A stretch of 64,000 nt of DNA. Source: UMGS1696 sp045643285 (GTDB lineage: Bacteria; Bacillota; Clostridia; Oscillospirales; CAG-272). The position numbers were made by a program, and so were the translations under genes. The notes beneath the pieces were generated by a model. It saw only the letters and a list, made by a program, of their open reading frames with translations, made no database searches and was not told the DNA's origin. Location: NCBI GenBank assembly GCA_045643285.1, contig JAZUKN010000058.1, positions 82,264 to 146,263 on the forward strand. The letters are read 5' to 3'. Positions 59,690-64,000 of the stretch are shown one piece after another; the stretch's first letter is position 1; every line of letters starts with the position of its first letter.

Positions 59690-59705
59690 TGTTTCACGTG
59701 AAACA
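59690..59705. promoter_or_regulatory. parS site 4
   Basis: TGTTTCACGTGAAACA, perfect parS, between the ynbB-type gene and mnmG. Confidence 0.95.
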
Positions 59706-59723
59706 TTTTTTGTGATATCTTTG

Positions 59724-59885
59724 TTGTTGGGACGCTGTCCCAAACCCAGCCACCTTTTGAAAAAGGTGGACGAAAACTGTATAAAGGAATTTTAAAAATA
59801 AGTCCGAACGACTTGCACTTTCTCTGCTATGTCTTTTCCCCTATAAAGTTCTTTGCCAGGCTTTCTTTCAAGAAAGCCGCGTTCT
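59724..59885. repeat. GTTGGGACGCTGT / CCTTTTT-AAAAAGG and CCTGGCAAA repeat units
   Basis: GTTGGGACGCTGTCCCAAACC, then CCACCTTTTGAAAAAGGTGG, then after a short spacer an inverted CCTGGCAAAG/GAACGCGGCTT unit with hairpin GGCTTTCTTTCAAGAAAGCC. GTTGGGACGCTGT recurs at 61811 and the GCGGCTT..CCTGGCAAA unit at 53893. The element touches the mnmG stop codon. Confidence 0.65.
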
Positions 59886-59888
59886 CCC

Positions 59889-61775
59889 TTAACTCTTCCT
59901 CGTCTGTAGCCAGATCATCAGCACGGATATGTCGGCAGGATTGACGCCGGAGATGCGCGCCGCCTGACCTATCGTTTGCGGACGGACTTTTGCGAGCTTT
60001 TGCGCCGCTTCGAGCCTTAGACCGCGAATTTCGGAATAGTCGATATCGTCCGGCAGGCGCTTCGTTTCTGCTTTGTGCTGGCGGTTCACTTCGTCGAGCT
60101 GGTGACGGATGTAGCCTTCGTATTTTATCTCCGTCTGGACTTTTTCGCACTGACTGCGTGAAAGCGTTGGACGTTCGGGATCGTACTGCGCCGTTTCGCC
60201 GTAGGCGATCTGCGGACGGCGGATAAGCTCGCATAGCGTTGTGCCGCTCGTCAGCTCTGCCGTGCCTTTTTCGACGAGCAGGGCGTTTATCCCCGACGAC
60301 GAGCCGATGTTAACGTGCTTCAGCCGCTCAACTTCCGCCCGTACTTCGGCGATCCTGCCCATAGCGTCGGCGTATCTTTCTTCCGAGAGAAGACCTGCGT
60401 ACCTGCCGTATTCGGCGAGCCGTTCTTCTGCGTTGTCCTGCCTTATAAGTATGCGGTATTCGCTCCGCCCGGTCATGATGCGGTACGGCTCGTTCGTGCC
60501 TTTCGTCACAAGATCGTCGATCAGCGTGCCGAGGTACGACGAATGGCGCGGCAGAATGATCTGCTCCATTCCGCGAAGATAGAGCGACGCATTCATTCCG
60601 GCGAGTAACCCCTGCGCGGCGGCTTCTTCGTAGCCGGACGTGCCGTTGAACTGACCTGCGCCGTACAGCCCGCCGATCTTCTTGAACTCAAGCGTGCCGT
60701 ATAATTCAAGCGGATCGACGCAGTCGTATTCTATCGCATAAGCCGAGCGCATTACTTCCGCGTGCTCGAAGCCTTTCAGCGAGTGGAGCATATCCCACTG
60801 TACGTCCGCCGGAAGAGACGACGAAAACCCTTGCAGGTATATCTCGTCCGTATTCTCACCCATAGGCTCAACGAAAAGCTGGTGCCGTTCCTTGTCGGCA
60901 AAGCGCACGACCTTGTCTTCGATAGACGGGCAGTAGCGCGGTCCCGTGCCGTGGATCTTGCCCGAATAGAGGGGCGAGCGGTGGATGTTCGCGCGGATTA
61001 TCTCGTGCGTCCGCTCGTTCGTGTAGACGACGTGGCACGGTATCTGCGTGATTTCGTTCAGTTTTTTCTCGTCAGTACGGACGGAGAACGGTACGATGTA
61101 TTCGTCGCCGTACTGAATGTCAAGCGCGTCAAAGTCAATAGAGCGGCGGTGGATTCTCGGCGGAGTGCCTGTCTTGAACCGCATCATCGTAATGCCCTTG
61201 TCCTTGAGATTCGGCGTCAGCCCGGTAGACGGAAGCGAATTGTCCGGACCTGACGCGCGTGCAACATCGCCGACGTGCGTCTTTCCGCCGAGATAAGTCC
61301 CCGTTGAGATAACAGCGGCGCGGCAGCCGTATTCGCCGAACGGCTCTGTCATTACACCGACGACGTGCGGTTTCCCGTGCTCGTCCGGTTCGGTGAGGAT
61401 GTCCGTCACTTCCGCCTGTATGACGATCAGGTTTTCGGTGCGCTCGATCGTCTGCTTCATAAGATCAGAGTATTTGCGCCGGTCTGCCTGTATGCGCTTA
61501 GACTGAACAGCCGCACCCTTGGACGAGTTGAGCATACGCGACTGCATCGTAACACAGTCGGCGGCGTAGCCCATTTCGCCTCCCATTGCGTCGATCTCGT
61601 AGACGAGATGACCTTTGCCCGTGCCACCGATCGACGGATTGCACGGCATATTCGCTATTGCGTCGAGCGAGAGCGTGAAAAGCGCGGTTTTCATGCCGAT
61701 CCGTGCGGCGGCAAGCGCGGCTTCGACTCCGGCGTGTCCTGCACCGATCACTGCCAAATCAAAATTCTGTAACAT
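59889..61775 (-). CDS. mnmG: tRNA uridine-5-carboxymethylaminomethyl enzyme MnmG (GidA)
   Basis: 628 residues. FAD-binding GAGHAGVEAALAAARIG at the N-terminus, SIGGTGKGHLVYEIDAMGG, GTYLGGKTHVGD, then GTSGYEEAAAQGLLAGMNA and the MnmE-binding C-terminal domain ending in ISGVNPADISVLMIWL. With MnmE it installs cmnm5U in tRNA wobble positions. Normally adjacent to mnmE and rsmG; here isolated right of gyrA on the minus strand, with a parS nearby. The last five residues (QTRKS) run into a repeat. Confidence 0.95.
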   Translation of the reverse strand: MLQNFDLAVIGAGHAGVEAALAAARIGMKTALFTLSLDAIANMPCNPSIGGTGKGHLVYEIDAMGGEMGYAADCVTMQSRMLNSSKGAAVQSKRIQADRRKYSDLMKQTIERTENLIVIQAEVTDILTEPDEHGKPHVVGVMTEPFGEYGCRAAVISTGTYLGGKTHVGDVARASGPDNSLPSTGLTPNLKDKGITMMRFKTGTPPRIHRRSIDFDALDIQYGDEYIVPFSVRTDEKKLNEITQIPCHVVYTNERTHEIIRANIHRSPLYSGKIHGTGPRYCPSIEDKVVRFADKERHQLFVEPMGENTDEIYLQGFSSSLPADVQWDMLHSLKGFEHAEVMRSAYAIEYDCVDPLELYGTLEFKKIGGLYGAGQFNGTSGYEEAAAQGLLAGMNASLYLRGMEQIILPRHSSYLGTLIDDLVTKGTNEPYRIMTGRSEYRILIRQDNAEERLAEYGRYAGLLSEERYADAMGRIAEVRAEVERLKHVNIGSSSGINALLVEKGTAELTSGTTLCELIRRPQIAYGETAQYDPERPTLSRSQCEKVQTEIKYEGYIRHQLDEVNRQHKAETKRLPDDIDYSEIRGLRLEAAQKLAKVRPQTIGQAARISGVNPADISVLMIWLQTRKS

Positions 61776-61796
61776 CGTAAACCTTCTGTATCTTGA

Positions 61797-62160
61797 ATAT
61801 ACTTTTTATTGTTGGGACGCTGTTATGTTGGAGCTCCGCTCCAAACCTCAGCTTAGAAAACTTTTTCGAGAAAAAGTTTTCTAAGGACTTTCAAAAAGCT
61901 TTATAAAAAATAGCTTTTTAGTTTTTTCGGGATTGTCAAGTACCTTTTTTTCAAAAAAGGTACTTGACCGGGGTTCGGGGCAGAGCCCTGACTGAATGAC
62001 GCTGTTTTTTTGGAGCTCCGCTCCAAACTTCAGCTTAGAAAACTTTTTCGGGAAAAAGTTTTCTAAGGACTTTCAAAAAGCTGTATGAATTTTCCCTTAT
62101 AAAGTTTTTTGAAGAGTCCAGAGGAACTTTTTTTCAAAAAAGTTCCTTTGGAAAATAATT
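61797..62160. repeat. Two tandem copies of a hairpin-rich repeat
   Basis: Copy 1 (about 61810-61915) and copy 2 (about 62000-62085) share TTGGAGCTCCGCTCCAA-ACC/TTCAGCTTAGAAAAC, the long stem GAAAACTTTTTC-AAAAAGTTTTC and GGACTTTCAAAAAGCT. Between them is a stem AAGTACCTTTTTT/AAAAAAGGTACTT with GGGGTTCGGGGCAGAGCCC, and after copy 2 AGGAACTTTTTT/AAAAAAGTTCCT. Outside repeats there is nothing in 61776-62164. No tRNA despite the GGTTCGGGG. Confidence 0.7.
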
Positions 62161-62164
62161 CAGC

Positions 62165-63106
62165 TTATCTCAATGAGCATAACCACATGGCATACGAAAC
62201 GACGGGAACGATAGTCACGGTCGAGAAGAGCGAGGACGTACCGACGATCTCAGCCGCAAAGCCGGGGGAAATGTGATAGAGTTCGGCGAACATCGTTACC
62301 ATTGCCGCAGACGGCATCGCCGCCATTACCGTGCCGAATATAACGACGATGTCCGGCAGACCGACGAGCCACAGTACAGTCGCGGCGGCTATCGGCATCA
62401 CGACCAGCTTGAACGCCGCAGTGTAGTATATCTTCGGGTCGGTGAGCATCTTCTTCACACTGCGCCGCGCGATGTTCGCACCTGTGATGAGCATCGAGAT
62501 CGGTGTGCATAATCCGCCGAGATACGACGTCAGCGTGCGAATGAATCCGGGGATCGGAAGCCCGGACACGAAAATCGCAAAGCCGATGAGACACGGTATC
62601 GTGCCGTAGTTGACTAAGATTTTCACGGGCGTGATCTTTATGTCGTCTCTGCCGCGCGAGAGAATGAACAGCCCGAGCGTCCACGTCAGAAGGTGGAACG
62701 ACATTATGTAGAACGCACCGTAGAACAGCCCGTCCTCACCGTACAGCGATTCTATGACGGGGAAGCCCATGAATCCGCAGTTCGAGAAGAACATTGCAAA
62801 TTCGGCGAGCTTCTTTTTGTCGGCGCGCTTGAACGGCTTCGATGCAAAGAACGCTATCACCCACATCCCGACCTGCAATAACAACCCGAGGACAAAGAAC
62901 ATAAGTCCCGTGCGGAGCTTTTCGGGCGTGCATTTCTGCGTGATTATCGAGTTGATTATCAGAAACGGCTGACCGATCTTCACGATCAGCGTAGACAGCC
63001 GCTCCGTTGAGGTTTCGTCTAGAATTTTTGCCTTGCCTTCGATAAAGCCCGTTGCAAGAAGCAGAGCAAGGCACGCGATCACCGATAAAAGGGATGTGAA
63101 TTCCAT
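62165..63106 (-). CDS. AEC (auxin efflux carrier) family transporter
   Basis: 313 residues, about ten membrane helices in the two-half pattern of AEC proteins, with the conserved SNCGFMGFPVIESLYG in helix 4 and MPSAAMVTMFAELY near the end (the cross-over helices). Bacterial members export or import organic acids such as malate, or amino acids. Two copies of a 15-bp palindrome occupy its promoter region, so it is probably under a dedicated regulator. Confidence 0.85.
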   Translation of the reverse strand: MEFTSLLSVIACLALLLATGFIEGKAKILDETSTERLSTLIVKIGQPFLIINSIITQKCTPEKLRTGLMFFVLGLLLQVGMWVIAFFASKPFKRADKKKLAEFAMFFSNCGFMGFPVIESLYGEDGLFYGAFYIMSFHLLTWTLGLFILSRGRDDIKITPVKILVNYGTIPCLIGFAIFVSGLPIPGFIRTLTSYLGGLCTPISMLITGANIARRSVKKMLTDPKIYYTAAFKLVVMPIAAATVLWLVGLPDIVVIFGTVMAAMPSAAMVTMFAELYHISPGFAAEIVGTSSLFSTVTIVPVVSYAMWLCSLR

Positions 63107-63148
63107 AATTCAGCCAATGTTTCTCCGTTTTTCTTTTTTGTCTAACAA

Positions 63149-63193
63149 CGACCAAACGTCGTATAATCAAGGTAAGTACGACCAAACGTCGTT
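63149..63193. promoter_or_regulatory. Twin palindromic operators upstream of the AEC transporter
   Basis: ACGACCAAACGTCGT occurs at 63149-63163 and 63179-63193, 30 bases apart (about three helical turns). Each is an ACGAC-N5-GTCGT palindrome. On the minus strand they flank a GATTATACG -10-like sequence, so a repressor binding both would block the promoter. Confidence 0.6.
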
Positions 63194-63213
63194 TATTGCC
63201 CAAAACATAATCG

Positions 63214-63546
63214 TCACTCTATAGGTTTCGGATTGTTGGACAAAGGGTTTCCGTTTTCATCTCTGTTGATCGGGATAGCTTTCAATTTGAAACGAATATT
63301 TCCATACGGGCAAGAAACATCCATTTCGTATTTGTCTTTTGCACCTCTGTATGTAAAGTCACCGCCACAACGAATCACTTCACACCAGGTATAAATTTCA
63401 GACATAACCTTGGGACACAATCCCGCAGGACATTCATATGAGAATACAAACGTGTCTCCTTTTTCGATACCCGATCTGCAATCTGATGCTTTTCCGTTTA
63501 CGGCAGTCAATTCAAATTTCCAATCTTCGACAATCCATTTTTTCAT
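63214..63546 (-). CDS. TIGR04076 family protein
   Basis: 110 residues from MKKWIVEDWKFELTAV, with GGGTGAT upstream. Family marks: GDTFVFSYECPAGLCPKVMSEIYTW in the middle and GAKDKYEMDVSCPYGNIRFKL near the end, with several conserved Cys. Function unknown. Follows the four-helix protein by 20 bases, probably one transcript. Confidence 0.8.
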   Translation of the reverse strand: MKKWIVEDWKFELTAVNGKASDCRSGIEKGDTFVFSYECPAGLCPKVMSEIYTWCEVIRCGGDFTYRGAKDKYEMDVSCPYGNIRFKLKAIPINRDENGNPLSNNPKPIE

Positions 63547-63566
63547 ATCATCACCCGCTTCCAATT

Positions 63567-63923
63567 CTAATTGCCTTCTTTTGATTTCACGGTTTTACAG
63601 GAGGCAATCAGCATTACACGAATCGAAGTACACTGTTCATTCAGTTCTTTGTATGTCTGTTCTTCAATATAATTCGTGCGGTACAACAGTTCGAGCCAAT
63701 ATCCCGTTTCGCTTGCTTCTTTCAGCGCAATTTCAAGTTTAGAGACAAAGTCTTTTGTGCCTTGTGCATAATTTGCTTCGTAAATATTCGCTCCGATGGA
63801 AGTGCCAGAACGTCCGATTTGATTAGAGATGACTGATTCGTGCTTTGATTTCAGGTCCTTGACAAGATTGATGATCTGAACGGAAAAAGACATGGACAAA
63901 TCACGGAGTTTTGATTCGGACAT
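63567..63923 (-). CDS. Four helix bundle protein (S23-like, bVLRF1/TIGR02436 group)
   Basis: 118 residues from the ATG preceded by CGAGGT. Family motif NQIGRSGTSIGANIYEANYAQGTKDFVSKLEIALKEASETGYWLELL. Members form small pentameric bundles and occur as free genes or inside 23S rRNA intervening sequences; role unknown. No other gene follows to base 64000. Confidence 0.88.
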   Translation of the reverse strand: MSESKLRDLSMSFSVQIINLVKDLKSKHESVISNQIGRSGTSIGANIYEANYAQGTKDFVSKLEIALKEASETGYWLELLYRTNYIEEQTYKELNEQCTSIRVMLIASCKTVKSKEGN

Positions 63924-64000
63924 ATACAGTACCTCGCTTTCGACGATATTATAACATAAAAGCAATGCTTTGTAAAGTGATGTTTGCCCTGACGGGCAAG

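Noticed and set aside
61960..61990. GGGGTTCGGGGCAGAGCCC looked like a tRNA T-arm
   Set aside because: No acceptor stem, anticodon arm or D-arm can be placed around it, and it belongs to a local hairpin repeat.

Overview
The window looks like a chromosomal segment around the replication origin of a Bacillota bacterium, most likely class Clostridia and plausibly a gut Oscillospirales-type organism. The evidence is the gene order rpmH-dnaA-dnaN-remB-gyrB-gyrA, a noc/parA/parB set with four perfect parS sites, an IspH fused to ribosomal protein S1 (a fusion typical of Clostridia), MreBCD, Jag, RemB, a ThiF-type TcdA and strong AGGAGG Shine-Dalgarno sites. The DNA is moderately GC-rich. I saw no rRNA, tRNA, CRISPR array or intact insertion sequence.

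Layout. 0-3.2 kb: end of a cysteine-motif protein, a VOC protein, a membrane protein, a lipoprotein and alanine racemase (+). 4-11.8 kb: minus-strand genes: a small membrane protein, a GDPD lipoprotein, the operon cmk-plsC-ispH/rpsA, then rpiR and a BaiN-type flavoprotein. 12-15.8 kb: an OPA-family organophosphate transporter divergent from rpiR, then ptsH-ptsI. 16.5-21.7 kb: PBP2, endonuclease III, CCA-adding enzyme, a small cysteine protein and a lipid kinase. 22.4-29.6 kb: a secreted low-complexity protein, an RNHCP protein, the operon tcdA-ttcA-like-zapA-U32, dut and maf. 29.7-33.3 kb: mreBCD and dus. 34-39.7 kb: flavin reductase-like, rsmG, noc, parA, parB and a MORN-repeat protein. 39.7-40.6 kb: a small divergent SLOG-like/XRE module between duplicated terminators. 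40.6-46.2 kb (minus): mnmE, jag, yidC, yidD, rnpA, rpmH. 46.4-57 kb (plus): dnaA, oriC, dnaN, remB, gyrB, a PfkB sugar kinase, gyrA. 57-64 kb: an XRE regulator, a YnbB-type PLP enzyme, mnmG, an AEC transporter and two small genes.

The origin is well supported. The dnaA-dnaN gap carries DnaA boxes and, just before dnaN, a box followed by a short GC tract and a DnaA-trio-like run, as in the Bacillus subtilis unwinding region. Single-line hand counts suggest the plus strand is C-richer left of dnaA and about balanced or G-richer to the right, as expected for forks leaving this origin. If so, the long plus-strand block from 12 to 40 kb (PBP2, mreBCD, parAB) runs head-on to replication, and the usual mnmE-mnmG-rsmG-parAB order has been rearranged.

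The most unusual content is non-coding. At least nine gaps hold members of a modular repeat family. Each is a chain of short perfect hairpins joined by GTGAAGT on one side and its complement ACTTCAC on the other, often around a conserved core (TAGCGCGCTGCCGCTCAT). The stems change between copies while pairing is kept, the chains start at or within a few bases of stop codons, and one hairpin of this kind encloses the PBP2 Shine-Dalgarno. Other points of note are an internal Shine-Dalgarno that could release S1 from the IspH fusion, an HPr lacking the regulatory Ser46, and a SLOG-like gene readable only through a shift at a U UUU UUA-type slippery heptamer.
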